From a virus: a stretch of DNA of 41,121 nt. The translations under genes and the position numbers were made by a program. Below the pieces are notes generated by a model. The model was not told the DNA's origin and searched no databases. It saw nothing but the letters and a program-made list of their open reading frames with translations. Positions within the stretch are counted from its first letter, which is position 1. Each line of letters begins with the position of its first letter. Below are positions 30,519-37,517 of this stretch, piece after piece. Location of the stretch: positions 1-41,121 of IMG/VR virus record IMGVR_UViG_3300035181_001425; one strand, given 5' to 3'.

Positions 30519-32029
30519 GAGGCCCTCCGGTTCCGGAAGGCGATCTGCAGGCTCTTGATCTTGCCAATCACGTGGCGCGTGGGCTCAATCAGGGGCGCCG
30601 TCTCCACCTTGAATTCGCGGGGCGGCCATTCGCCCGTCATCTCGCGGTAAAGGTGAGCCGCCCTGCCCTGCTGCTTTTCAGGGGTGCTGTGGATGCGGGC
30701 GTAGGTGGCCACCTGTGCCCAGAGGTGCGGGGCATCGGGCGCCAGCTTCTTCCCGTTCAGCGTGATCTCTTCCATCTGCCCCGGAAGGTGTTCAACCCGT
30801 GAGAGCGGCGCCGGCTCAAACCCGCATTGCACACACCGCTTGCCCATGGGCATGTAGTGGCACCTCGGGCAGGCCTTCGGTTCCTTCTCCTTGTCCTCGC
30901 GCACGGCCTTGTCAAGCTTCTCGCCGTCATCCAGCTTATCCAGCCCGTTGAAGAAGAACTCGGAGTAGTCATCGGCGAAGCGAATGATGTTGCCGCTGAA
31001 GTCCAGCAACAGGCATTCCACCTTCCCTGTCTCCGGAGAGCTACGAAGCCCACGACCCCACATCTGGATTGCGGTGGAGAGGCTCTTGCGCAGGGGTCGG
31101 CAATCGCAGACGCAGCCCACATCCGGCACGTCGAAGCCCTTGGCCAAGGCCTCCACGCTCACCAGCACGCGGATGTAGCTGTCGGGTTTCCGGTAGTCCT
31201 CCAGCAAGGCCTTGCGCTCGTCTTCGGGCGTGTCGCTGGTGAACATGGCAGCGGGTATGCCGGACTCGTTGAACTGGCGTGTGATCTCTGCGCAGTGGGC
31301 AATGGTGGCGCCGAACACGATGGTCTTCAGGCCCTGGGCCAGACGGCTCCACTCGGACACCACATCGCCCACCAGGAGTAATTCCGCCGCGGCGGCCGCA
31401 TTGTCGGTCCACTCACCTCCGGAGGTCTCCGCGCCGGTCATATCGGGGCGCCGACACGAGAACACCCGCATGGGCACCAGGACGCCATTCTCTGTGAGCT
31501 GGTGCATCGTGGCGGCGTTGATCAGGTTCGTGAAGATCTTTCCCAGGCCAGGGGAGAATGGCGTGGCGGAGAGGCCCACCACCATCGCGGTGCAATCCTC
31601 GGACATCACGAAATCAACCCAGGTTTTGTATTGGGTGTGAGCCTCGTCGATCACCAGCACGTCCACCTTCGGCCAGCCGCGGCGCATCAGGGTTTGCAAG
31701 CTGGCGATCTGGAATTGCTTCTGGAGGTCCAGCCGCGGGTGATCCGCCATGATGATTGAGTGGTTGCCCATGCCGTAGCGCGTGGCCGTTTCACTGGTCT
31801 GGAGGATCAGCGTCCGGCGGTCGCAGAGGAACATAGCGCGGCGGCCCTTCTTCATTGCCTCGTTGATCACGCGGGATGCGATGTAGGTCTTGCCCGCGCC
31901 GGTGGGCGCCAGGATGAGCTGACGCCGATGGCCTTCGCGCACGCCCTGTCTCAGTGCCTCATGAGCCGCAATCTGAAAGGCCCGTGGCGTCGGGAATGCT
32001 CCCTGTTCTTCCTCGAAGAGAGGTGTCAT
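30515..32029 (-). CDS. DEAH-box superfamily 2 helicase with zinc ribbon
   Basis: A 504-residue helicase. RecA-like domain 1 has APTGAGKT (41-48), DEAH (128-131) and SAT (154-156); domain 2 has IVFGATIAHCAEI, VLVSVEALAKGFD and the arginine-finger motif QMWGRGLRSS (322-331). A zinc ribbon follows (Cys387, Cys390, Cys399, Cys402), then a basic end. It resembles the restriction-type SF2 helicases used in phage replication modules with the Toprim primase found next door. It probably unwinds the origin or remodels forks. Confidence 0.9.
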   Translation of the reverse strand: MTPLFEEEQGAFPTPRAFQIAAHEALRQGVREGHRRQLILAPTGAGKTYIASRVINEAMKKGRRAMFLCDRRTLILQTSETATRYGMGNHSIIMADHPRLDLQKQFQIASLQTLMRRGWPKVDVLVIDEAHTQYKTWVDFVMSEDCTAMVVGLSATPFSPGLGKIFTNLINAATMHQLTENGVLVPMRVFSCRRPDMTGAETSGGEWTDNAAAAAELLLVGDVVSEWSRLAQGLKTIVFGATIAHCAEITRQFNESGIPAAMFTSDTPEDERKALLEDYRKPDSYIRVLVSVEALAKGFDVPDVGCVCDCRPLRKSLSTAIQMWGRGLRSSPETGKVECLLLDFSGNIIRFADDYSEFFFNGLDKLDDGEKLDKAVREDKEKEPKACPRCHYMPMGKRCVQCGFEPAPLSRVEHLPGQMEEITLNGKKLAPDAPHLWAQVATYARIHSTPEKQQGRAAHLYREMTGEWPPREFKVETAPLIEPTRHVIGKIKSLQIAFRNRRAS

Positions 32030-32032
32030 GGC

Positions 32033-32998
32033 TCACCGTCCCTTCGCTTCGAAGGTGCCGTCCTTGTTCAAGGCCTCCAGCTGCTTTCCTGCCTTCTCCG
32101 CAGCCTTCATCCAGCGCTTGGCATCGGCGGCCAAGGCGTTGCACTCGGACATTTTCCCGTTCAACCGTTCCTGCAGCACGCGGTTCATGGCCGAGGAGCG
32201 GTTCAGCTCTTTCCGCATCTGAGCCAGCTTGTCGTCGGCGTCGCAGATGCGGATCATGGCCTGGAACTCTTCGTTGTTCCCGCGCGACTCACTGATCAGC
32301 TCGTCCAGTTCCTCACGCAAGGCCTTGCAGCCTGGGCAAGCCGGGAGTTTCCCCTTGGCGCCCTTCTCGGGCTTGGGCTCCTGGAACCCCTCTTTCAGGG
32401 CGGAAACATCCGTAAGCACCTTGGTTGGCTTTTCGGCTTTCGGTGCCTCCAGCGCCGCCTTGCGCTCAGGGGCAGGCAGTTGCGCCAGCTCCGATGCCTG
32501 CTCCAGGGAGACCTTCTTGGAGGCCAGGGCGGCATTCAATTCGGGGTCCTGGGCCTTCATGACCTTCTGGGTCTTGGAGGCAGTGCCAACGCTAACGCCT
32601 AGATCCTTTTGGATCTCCCGGACACTCTTGACGGGCTGTTCAATTTTGAACACCTCCGGATTCCGATCCGGACGGATCATCGCCTCGTGTGTCAGATAGA
32701 TAGACACCAGATCGGCCGCCGTCATGTGCCGACGCTGCCCGTTCATGGCCCAGACGAATTTCCAGGGGTCCAGGCCCGGGGGCAGGCTGCTGTAAATCGG
32801 CCGCTTCTTGGCTTTCAAGCAGGCCTGATAGCGGTTCCATCCATCCAGGATCATGCCGTCGTGAGAGGTGATGGGGTTCAGCAGACCGTTGGCCTTGATG
32901 TCCTCGACCAGGCTGTCGAATTCCCGGCCCGTGAGGTCGAATCGCGAGAACAACGCGGAGAGGGGATGACGCTTGGGTTCCAGCGGTTTCGAGCTCAT
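32033..32998 (-). CDS. ParB/Srx-like nuclease-fold protein with coiled-coil tail
   Basis: A 321-residue protein from ATG 32998 (ATGA overlap); the frame to 33091 is upstream of that signal. The amino half has the ParB N-terminal pattern: REFDSLVEDIKANGLLNPIT followed by DGMILDGWNRYQACLKA, then an HTH-like segment SVREIQKDLGVSVGTASKTQKV and a ParB-like 'leaving' helix region LASKKVSLEQASELAQLP. The carboxy half has a CPGC motif and a long coiled coil. It leads the replication genes, so it may bind an origin or act as a regulator. Partition is unlikely because no ParA is present. Confidence 0.78.
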   Translation of the reverse strand: MSSKPLEPKRHPLSALFSRFDLTGREFDSLVEDIKANGLLNPITSHDGMILDGWNRYQACLKAKKRPIYSSLPPGLDPWKFVWAMNGQRRHMTAADLVSIYLTHEAMIRPDRNPEVFKIEQPVKSVREIQKDLGVSVGTASKTQKVMKAQDPELNAALASKKVSLEQASELAQLPAPERKAALEAPKAEKPTKVLTDVSALKEGFQEPKPEKGAKGKLPACPGCKALREELDELISESRGNNEEFQAMIRICDADDKLAQMRKELNRSSAMNRVLQERLNGKMSECNALAADAKRWMKAAEKAGKQLEALNKDGTFEAKGR

Positions 32999-33195
32999 TG
33001 GGCACCCACGATCATCAGCGTGAGAAGCGCCAGGAAGCCGGCCACCAACACGAAGATCTCGCCCTTGGTAGGCCGCGAGTGCTCGAAGCAATCGCAGGTG
33101 AGATTCACGATTCGAGGCTCGAAGTCGCTATACCAGGGGCCCCTGTAATAGCCCTTGCCGCTGCATTTGTGGCAGTGGGGGTTGGGCCCGCTCAT
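32995..33195 (-). CDS. Small zinc-finger-like membrane protein
   Basis: A 66-residue protein. The amino end has a DnaJ-like half-finger (CHKCSGKGYYRG, later LTCDCFE), so four Cys could bind one zinc. The carboxy end is a single membrane helix (EIFVLVAGFLALLTLMIVG). It overlaps genes on both sides by ATGA. Together with the 42-residue membrane protein before it, it forms a two-gene membrane pair between the regulators and the replication genes. No function is known. Confidence 0.65.
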   Translation of the reverse strand: MSGPNPHCHKCSGKGYYRGPWYSDFEPRIVNLTCDCFEHSRPTKGEIFVLVAGFLALLTLMIVGAQ

Positions 33196-33320
33196 GGCAG
33201 CACCGACTGGATCGCGGCCACCAGCAGCGCCAGCGCCATCAGCGCGGCGATGACCATCGGGGCCACAGCGATGCCATCCAGGGCTTGATCGATGACAGGT
33301 TTCGGATTACGCTTGCTCAT
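33192..33320 (-). CDS. 42-residue single-pass membrane protein
   Basis: A short gene starting at ATG 33320 behind AAGGAG and ending in an ATGA overlap with the next gene. The product (MSKRNPKPVIDQALDGIAVA, then a hydrophobic PMVIAALMALALLVAAI) has a basic cytoplasmic end and one membrane helix. The strong ribosome binding site and coupled stop argue that it is real despite its size. No family is recognised. Confidence 0.65.
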   Translation of the reverse strand: MSKRNPKPVIDQALDGIAVAPMVIAALMALALLVAAIQSVLP

Positions 33321-33349
33321 GCTCGTTCTCCTTGTGAACGGGTTGCAGG

Positions 33350-33682
33350 TCAGGCCCGGGTCGCTCCGGGCCTCTTGTTTTTCAGGTGGGGCATGACGAA
33401 GTGCCCACCGGACTTCGTGGGCGTGGGCGCGAGGATCTGCTGCAGTTCGGCAGCAGCCTGCTTGTCGAGCAGGGCCAGGATCGGACCTAGCATCCCCGAG
33501 GGCGGCGTGTGCTCATGCTCCAGGCTCGTCCACCGCGACCAGGTGGATTGATCGATGCCAAGGGGCATGTAGAGCGCCTTGGGGTAGAGGCCCAGGCGGA
33601 AGATTGAGCGCGAGAGCCACGCCTTGAGCGCATAAGTAGAGGGGTTGAGCACCTCGGAGTCGGAACCGATGATGTCAACCAT
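33350..33682 (-). CDS. Putative CII-like/HTH regulator
   Basis: A 110-residue protein, second gene after the cro-like gene (TGATG overlap). The middle (ALKAWLSRSIFRLGL, then YMPLGIDQSTWSRWTSLE and SGMLGPILALLDKQAA) looks like a helix-turn-helix with IDQSTWSRW as recognition helix, and the position is that of lambda cII. The end is basic. An activator role is an inference from position; the family is not certain. Confidence 0.5.
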   Translation of the reverse strand: MVDIIGSDSEVLNPSTYALKAWLSRSIFRLGLYPKALYMPLGIDQSTWSRWTSLEHEHTPPSGMLGPILALLDKQAAAELQQILAPTPTKSGGHFVMPHLKNKRPGATRA

Positions 33683-33885
33683 CAGGAGACCTTCCGATGC
33701 GGGAAAATCAGCTCTTCAGCCGTGATCACGCCCTTGCAGGCTCGCTCGATCTTTTCAGCCAACTCGGGCCGAGGTCGCCGCTTCAGGTTCAGGATGTTGT
33801 AAAGATGCGCGGAGGGCGTTTTGGCTGCTTTTGCGACCTCGTCCACAGTTAGGCCAGCGGCGATGATTCGGTCCTTGAGGCTCAT
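33682..33885 (-). CDS. Cro-like HTH regulator
   Basis: A 67-residue protein with a compact HTH: LKDRIIAAGLTVDEVAKAAK followed by SAHLYNILNLKRRPRPELAEKIERAC. It is the first gene of the leftward operon, divergent from the repressor gene, which is the Cro position. A TATAAT at 33899-33894 and TTGCTT at 33923-33918 put the transcript start about two bases before its ATG, and no ribosome binding site is present, so the mRNA is probably leaderless. It should bind the palindromes upstream. Confidence 0.8.
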   Translation of the reverse strand: MSLKDRIIAAGLTVDEVAKAAKTPSAHLYNILNLKRRPRPELAEKIERACKGVITAEELIFPHRKVS

Positions 33886-33893
33886 GAACCAAG

Positions 33894-33923
33894 ATTATAG
33901 CGTTTCGCTAGAGATGCAAGCAA
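33894..33923 (-). promoter_or_regulatory. Leftward promoter (PR-like) of the cro/replication/late unit
   Basis: On the - strand TTGCTT (33923-33918) and a perfect TATAAT (33899-33894) are 18 bases apart. Operator 1 lies in the spacer and touches the -10, so a bound repressor would block it. Expected transcript start is near 33887. Confidence 0.75.
33898..33910. promoter_or_regulatory. Operator 1 (perfect palindrome)
   Basis: TAGCG-TTT-CGCTA, preceded by A, so it fits ATAGC-N5-GCTA. It lies within the leftward promoter. Confidence 0.75.
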
Positions 33924-33933
33924 AAAGAATATA

Positions 33934-33946
33934 TAGCGATATGCTA
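33934..33946. promoter_or_regulatory. Operator 2
   Basis: TAGCG-ATA-TGCTA, one arm mismatch, again preceded by A (ATAGC-N5-GCTA). It lies 36 bases from operator 1 and overlaps a TATGCT that could be the -10 of the repressor promoter, so it may mediate autoregulation. Confidence 0.7.
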
Positions 33947-33967
33947 GGACTTGGCCACCATAGACCC

Positions 33968-34372
33968 ATGTCCTGGGCCCAAGTTGATGTTCTCCGCTCG
34001 ATGCTTGATGCCCACAAGAAGGCGACGGGGGAGACGAATGCCGATGTGGCCCAGAAGCTCGAAACCACCATAGGCACCTTGGGGTTCTGGCTGACGGGTA
34101 CCCGAACGCCGAAGCGGGCGAACCTTCAGAAGCTTGCGGCATTCTTCGGATGCTCGGTCACCCGTTTCATGGATGACCCCAACCAGGAAGTGGCCGGACG
34201 AACGGCTGAAGGGAAAAGTGAGCAGCGCCGGGTTCTCGGGGGGATGATGTGGGACGGCATCATGGACGAGGGGCTTTCAGATGAGGACGCGGCCCTGCTT
34301 TTCGAAGACTTCCTCGCCAGCAAGTCCCGACTCGCCTCAATCAAAGCCAGGACCAGGTCCGCAGGCTCCTGA
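33968..34372 (+). CDS. HTH (XRE-type) phage repressor without peptidase domain
   Basis: A 134-residue protein from ATG 33968; further in-frame ATGs at 33941 and 33863 overlap or lie upstream of the operators. The HTH is at about 8-70: VLRSMLDAHKKATGETNADVA, TTIGTLGFWLTGTRTPKRANLQKLAAFFGCS. The carboxy part is acidic and helical (MDEGLSDEDAALLFEDFLAS), and there is no S24/LexA self-cleavage domain. Next to an ImmA-type peptidase gene, it fits the ImmR-like class of repressors that are inactivated by a separate protease. It is divergent from the Cro-like gene. It has no clear ribosome binding site. Confidence 0.78.
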   Translation: MSWAQVDVLRSMLDAHKKATGETNADVAQKLETTIGTLGFWLTGTRTPKRANLQKLAAFFGCSVTRFMDDPNQEVAGRTAEGKSEQRRVLGGMMWDGIMDEGLSDEDAALLFEDFLASKSRLASIKARTRSAGS

Positions 34373-34829
34373 CTGGTACGGGAGTCGCTATCCGCAGCTG
34401 AATGATCTTGAACGTATGGCTGAGGACATGGGCGCCGGTGTCATCTGGACCCGGGCCGGGCGGGCATGCTTTTGGCCCGGCGATGATGAGCACGCGCCGG
34501 CCATCTTCGTGCCCATCTCGGTGGGGCCCCTCGAAAAAATATGGTTACTTTGCCACGAGCTGGGCCATCTGGTGCTCCACGATGGCTATGCGGGCCCGCT
34601 GCAGTGGAACCGCCAGGAATCGATGGCGGAGCGCTGGGCCGCCTGCACGATGATCCCCGAGCAGCGCATCCGGGCACACGACAACGCCAGCCTTGATGCG
34701 CTGATTGCGGCGCTGTCGGCTCACTACGAGGACATCCCTTTAATCGACTGTCCGGCGCGGTACCTTGCAGCCAAGATCGCCCGAATCCGATTGGCCCATT
34801 TCATGGAGGTAAGCGCCCATGCCAGTTGA
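34281..34829 (+). CDS. ImmA/IrrE-type metallopeptidase
   Basis: A zinc peptidase with CHELGHLVLH (His92, Glu93, His96), and a likely third ligand in the helix ESMAERWAACTMIP (the conserved E of this family). The domain covers about residues 38-150. ImmA peptidases cut the partner repressor and so trigger induction (as in ICEBs1). The first ATG (34281) has GAGGGG 7 bases upstream but overlaps the repressor by 92 bases and adds about 35 Pro/Ser-rich residues from out-of-frame reading; ATG 34416 would start within the domain without a good site. Function is firm at family level, start uncertain. Confidence 0.82.
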   Translation: MRTRPCFSKTSSPASPDSPQSKPGPGPQAPDWYGSRYPQLNDLERMAEDMGAGVIWTRAGRACFWPGDDEHAPAIFVPISVGPLEKIWLLCHELGHLVLHDGYAGPLQWNRQESMAERWAACTMIPEQRIRAHDNASLDALIAALSAHYEDIPLIDCPARYLAAKIARIRLAHFMEVSAHAS

Positions 34830-35238
34830 CCCAACCTGCCCTCACTGCGGTTCGAAGACTACCCAAAGCGTAGTCATGCTCGTCCAATCTGGAACCACGG
34901 TGCGGAGGACTACCGGCGTGGCTGCAGGTGGGCTCGGCAAGCGGCGCGGTGGCGGCGTCCACAGCAGCACGTCCATCACGAAAAGCGGTCTGGTGTCCAG
35001 CTATGCGATTCCACAACGGCCCCAGGGATTCGTCTTCATTGTGGGGATGTTGGTGGGGGTTGTCGCCTCGCTCACGCTCATCCTGGCCATCGTGGGCATC
35101 CCGCTGGCCATCTATTGCTACAAGCAGTTCATGAAGATGCCGGCCAGGGTGCAGACATGGAAAGAAGAGATGGAGCGTTTCTATAACCTATGGGTCTGTA
35201 AAAAATGCGGACACGAATGGACCCCTGAAGTCACCTAG
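34819..35238 (+). CDS. Zinc-ribbon membrane protein of the immunity region
   Basis: A 139-residue protein with GGAGGT 8 bases before its ATG, overlapping the peptidase gene by 11 bases. It has a CPHCGS knuckle near the start and a CKKCGHEW knuckle at the end, which could form one zinc ribbon, separated by a Gly/Ser-rich stretch and a long hydrophobic segment (about 70-103, FVFIVGMLVGVVASLTLILAIVGIPLA-type) of one or two membrane helices. Because it is cotranscribed with the repressor it should be made in lysogens. That makes it a candidate exclusion or lysogenic conversion gene; this is inference. Confidence 0.65.
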   Translation: MPVDPTCPHCGSKTTQSVVMLVQSGTTVRRTTGVAAGGLGKRRGGGVHSSTSITKSGLVSSYAIPQRPQGFVFIVGMLVGVVASLTLILAIVGIPLAIYCYKQFMKMPARVQTWKEEMERFYNLWVCKKCGHEWTPEVT

Positions 35239-35265
35239 CGGCATCTATCGCGGCTTGACCTGACC

Positions 35266-35292
35266 AGCCCTGATTCGTCGGGGCTTTTCTTT
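35266..35292 (+). terminator. Rho-independent terminator of the immunity operon
   Basis: AGCCC and GGGCT pair across a 10-base interval and are followed by TTTCTTT. It lies 28 bases after the membrane protein stop and before the next promoter. Confidence 0.7.
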
Positions 35293-35319
35293 GGCCAAAA
35301 ATAAATTCATCAGGGGGGC

Positions 35320-35348
35320 TTTACCGACCCATAGCAAAACGCTATGCT
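35320..35348 (+). promoter_or_regulatory. Rightward early promoter (PL-like)
   Basis: TTTACC (35320-35325) and TATGCT (35343-35348) are 17 bases apart, each matching 4 of 6 consensus bases. Operator 3 covers the spacer and the start of the -10. Expected transcript start is near 35355, so the first recombination-operon gene must start after that. Confidence 0.65.
35332..35344. promoter_or_regulatory. Operator 3, over the recombination-operon promoter
   Basis: TAGCA-AAA-CGCTA within ATAGC-N5-GCTAT, matching operators 1 and 2 although it lies 1.4 kb away. It places the rightward early operon under the same repressor. Confidence 0.7.
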
Positions 35349-35398
35349 TTGAATGTTCTGCAACGGACCTCCCACAACCCACCACCATGGAGCGACAC

Positions 35399-35788
35399 AT
35401 GGCAGTCCGAACCACAGAGCAGTGCGCACCCGATCACCTGCGCGAGCTCGTCTCTCAACTCACACGGCTGGTCACCGATCAGCCCACCACGGCGGAGCTG
35501 GAAGAGGCCCTTACCCAGATGGTGCCTTCCATCAGTCACGTCCTGCGCACCTGGATCAACAGTCGCCATCTCATCCAGGCGAATGCCCACCAGGCTGCCG
35601 AGTTTCAGGACCGTCATGCCGCCGTTGCCGCTGTGGTCACGGGGCTGAACCAGAAGGCAGCAATGAGGGCCTACAGGATCCCGGTGGAGACGGAAGGGGA
35701 AAAGGAGGAGCTCGACCGCATCGAGAATGCCCACGTCCACGCTGGCTTCGGCCCCTGCCTCGACATGATCCAGCGGAGGCCCGCGTGA
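35399..35788 (+). CDS. First gene of the recombination operon, unknown function
   Basis: A 129-residue protein. The frame is open from 35291, but that start is upstream of the promoter; ATG 35399 has GGAG 6 bases before it and is chosen. The product is helical (HLRELVSQLTRLVTDQPTT, LEEALTQMVPSISHVLRTWINSRHLI) and resembles no family I can name. It ends in a GTGA overlap with the coiled-coil gene. A helper role in recombination is suggested only by position. Confidence 0.65.
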   Translation: MAVRTTEQCAPDHLRELVSQLTRLVTDQPTTAELEEALTQMVPSISHVLRTWINSRHLIQANAHQAAEFQDRHAAVAAVVTGLNQKAAMRAYRIPVETEGEKEELDRIENAHVHAGFGPCLDMIQRRPA

Positions 35789-36714
35789 CTGCCGTCCTCG
35801 AAGGCATCATCGTCTCCGCAGAAGAGGGCATCGGTGGCCTGGTCACAATTCAGGACCGCAAGCCGGTGGAGATCTTCACCACGCCGGGCGTTGTGGCCGC
35901 GCTACTGGAAATGGTCAGCACCGCGGCGCTGGACTTCACGCCCGACCTCACCACAGACAAGGGCCGGAAGGAGATTGCCTCCCGTGCTTTTCGCGTGGCC
36001 AAGACCAAGACCTACCTGGACGACCTGGGCAAGGAAGAAGTGGCGCGGCTGAAGGATCTTCCCCGCCAGATCGACGCGGGCCGCAAGACCCTGCGCGATG
36101 GCTTTGACCTGATCCGGGATGCCACCCGCCAGCCCCTCACGGATTGGGAGGCCATTCAGGAGCGCATCGAGGCCGAGAAGAAGGCCGCCGAAGCAGCCGC
36201 TGCTGTCCAGCGCCAGGTCGAGAATGATCACGAGCTGGGCCTCCTGCTGAACGAGGTCTTCGACCGCAAGCGGGAAGACGCGCGGAAGGCCAAAGAGCAG
36301 GAGCAGAAGGACCGCGAGGAGCGCATCGCCAAAGAGGCGCGGGAGAAGGCTGAAGCCAGGGCCAAGGCCGACCTGGAAGCCGCCGCTCGCCGCGAGGAAG
36401 AGGCTGCGCTGGAAGCTCTCGCCGCCACGGCCCGCTTGGAGCAGGAGAAGAAGGATTCCGCAGAGCGTGAAATCCGGGCCAGGGAGGAAGCCGCAGCCGC
36501 AGAACGCAAGCGCCAAGCAGATGAGCAGGCCCGCGTTGATGCCGAAACCGCCAAGCGCACCGCTGACGTAGAGCACCGCCGCAAGTTCAACACCGAAGCC
36601 CTCGCAGACATCCACACGGCCACCTTGGGCCTGATCGACCGGGAAGACGTCGCCAAGGCGATTCTCACGGCCATCGTCCAGAGCAAGGTCCGCCACGTCT
36701 CAATCGCCTACTGA
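35785..36714 (+). CDS. Coiled-coil protein of the recombination operon (DUF1351-like)
   Basis: A 309-residue protein from GTG 35785, with GGAGG 5 bases upstream and a GTGA overlap. An amino domain (about 1-110: VTIQDRKPVEIFTTPGVVAALLEMV) is followed by a long Ala/Glu/Lys/Arg coiled coil (about 125-265), and a small end domain (ALADIHTATLGLIDREDVAKAILTAI, VRHVSIAY). This layout matches DUF1351-type phage proteins that precede single-strand annealing proteins. The extreme composition explains long antisense frames. Function in recombination is inferred from context. Confidence 0.75.
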   Translation: MTAVLEGIIVSAEEGIGGLVTIQDRKPVEIFTTPGVVAALLEMVSTAALDFTPDLTTDKGRKEIASRAFRVAKTKTYLDDLGKEEVARLKDLPRQIDAGRKTLRDGFDLIRDATRQPLTDWEAIQERIEAEKKAAEAAAAVQRQVENDHELGLLLNEVFDRKREDARKAKEQEQKDREERIAKEAREKAEARAKADLEAAARREEEAALEALAATARLEQEKKDSAEREIRAREEAAAAERKRQADEQARVDAETAKRTADVEHRRKFNTEALADIHTATLGLIDREDVAKAILTAIVQSKVRHVSIAY

Positions 36715-36722
36715 GGAACCCT

Positions 36723-37517
36723 ATGACCACCGAAGCTGAAATTCTCCCGCTCGAAGCTACCGGCACTGAACCGGCCCTGCTGGTGACCCGCCCCGCGGTA
36801 TCCTCCCCCTCTCCCACACCCATGGGCCTGATCGAACTGGCCATGCAGCAGGGCTCTGCCATCGATCTGGACCGCATGGAACGGCTTATGCAGATGCAGG
36901 AGCGCTGGGATAAGGAAGTAGCCCGTAAGGCCTTCCTGGCCGCCATGGCTGAATTCCGTGCCAATGCTCCCGAGCTTCGCAAGGACTCCAAGGTGGACTT
37001 CACCAGTTCCAAGGGACGGACCAACTACAACTACGCCGATTTGGAGGAGGTCTCCATTCCAATCGGGCGTGTCATGGGGCCCCTTGGCCTCTCGTTCCGA
37101 TGGGACGTTAAAACAGAGGGTCAGAAAATCATCGTGACCACGATTCTCCAGCACCGTGATGGCCATTCTGAACAGCTAGTCATGCCTCCGGCGCTGCCAG
37201 ACGACTCCGGCAACAAGAACTCCATCCAGGCCGTGGGTTCCACCGTCACCTATCTGGAGCGGTACGGGCTGCTAGCCATCACCGGCATGGCTGTGAAGGG
37301 TGAGGACACCGATGGACGGGTGCCCAAGGCCCCAGACATGCCCAAGGATGCCTACGAGGATCACCTAAAGGCCATCGCTGAGGCTAAGGACACGAAGGCG
37401 CTGTCGGACGCCTTTAACGCTGCCTACAGCAAGACCAAAGACCCCGACACCAAGAAGGCGCTCCTGGCCGCCAAAGACAGGCGTTTCGCTGACCTCAAGA
37501 AAGGAGCCTCCAAGTGA
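36723..37517 (+). CDS. ERF-family single-strand annealing protein
   Basis: A 264-residue ERF-type recombinase (P22 Erf family) that anneals complementary single strands in phage recombination. Seen: KAFLAAMAEFRANAPELRKDS, GRTNYNYADLEEVSIPIGRVMGPLGLSFRW, the hallmark NSIQAVGSTVTYLERYGLLAITGMA with EDTDGR, and a Lys-rich tail. It overlaps the exonuclease gene by ATGA; annealing protein plus exonuclease is the usual pair. Confidence 0.92.
   Translation: MTTEAEILPLEATGTEPALLVTRPAVSSPSPTPMGLIELAMQQGSAIDLDRMERLMQMQERWDKEVARKAFLAAMAEFRANAPELRKDSKVDFTSSKGRTNYNYADLEEVSIPIGRVMGPLGLSFRWDVKTEGQKIIVTTILQHRDGHSEQLVMPPALPDDSGNKNSIQAVGSTVTYLERYGLLAITGMAVKGEDTDGRVPKAPDMPKDAYEDHLKAIAEAKDTKALSDAFNAAYSKTKDPDTKKALLAAKDRRFADLKKGASK

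Noticed and set aside
32033-32998. Plasmid-like ParB partition protein
   Set aside because: No ParA gene or centromere-like iterons are visible, and the phage has integrase and attP, so maintenance as a plasmid prophage is not indicated.
35291-35398. Earlier start (35291) for the first recombination-operon gene
   Set aside because: It lies upstream of the predicted promoter and operator 3; ATG 35399 has its own ribosome binding site.
35902-36696. 264-residue open frame on the - strand rich in Leu and Gly
   Set aside because: Antisense reading of the Ala/Glu/Lys/Arg coiled-coil gene.
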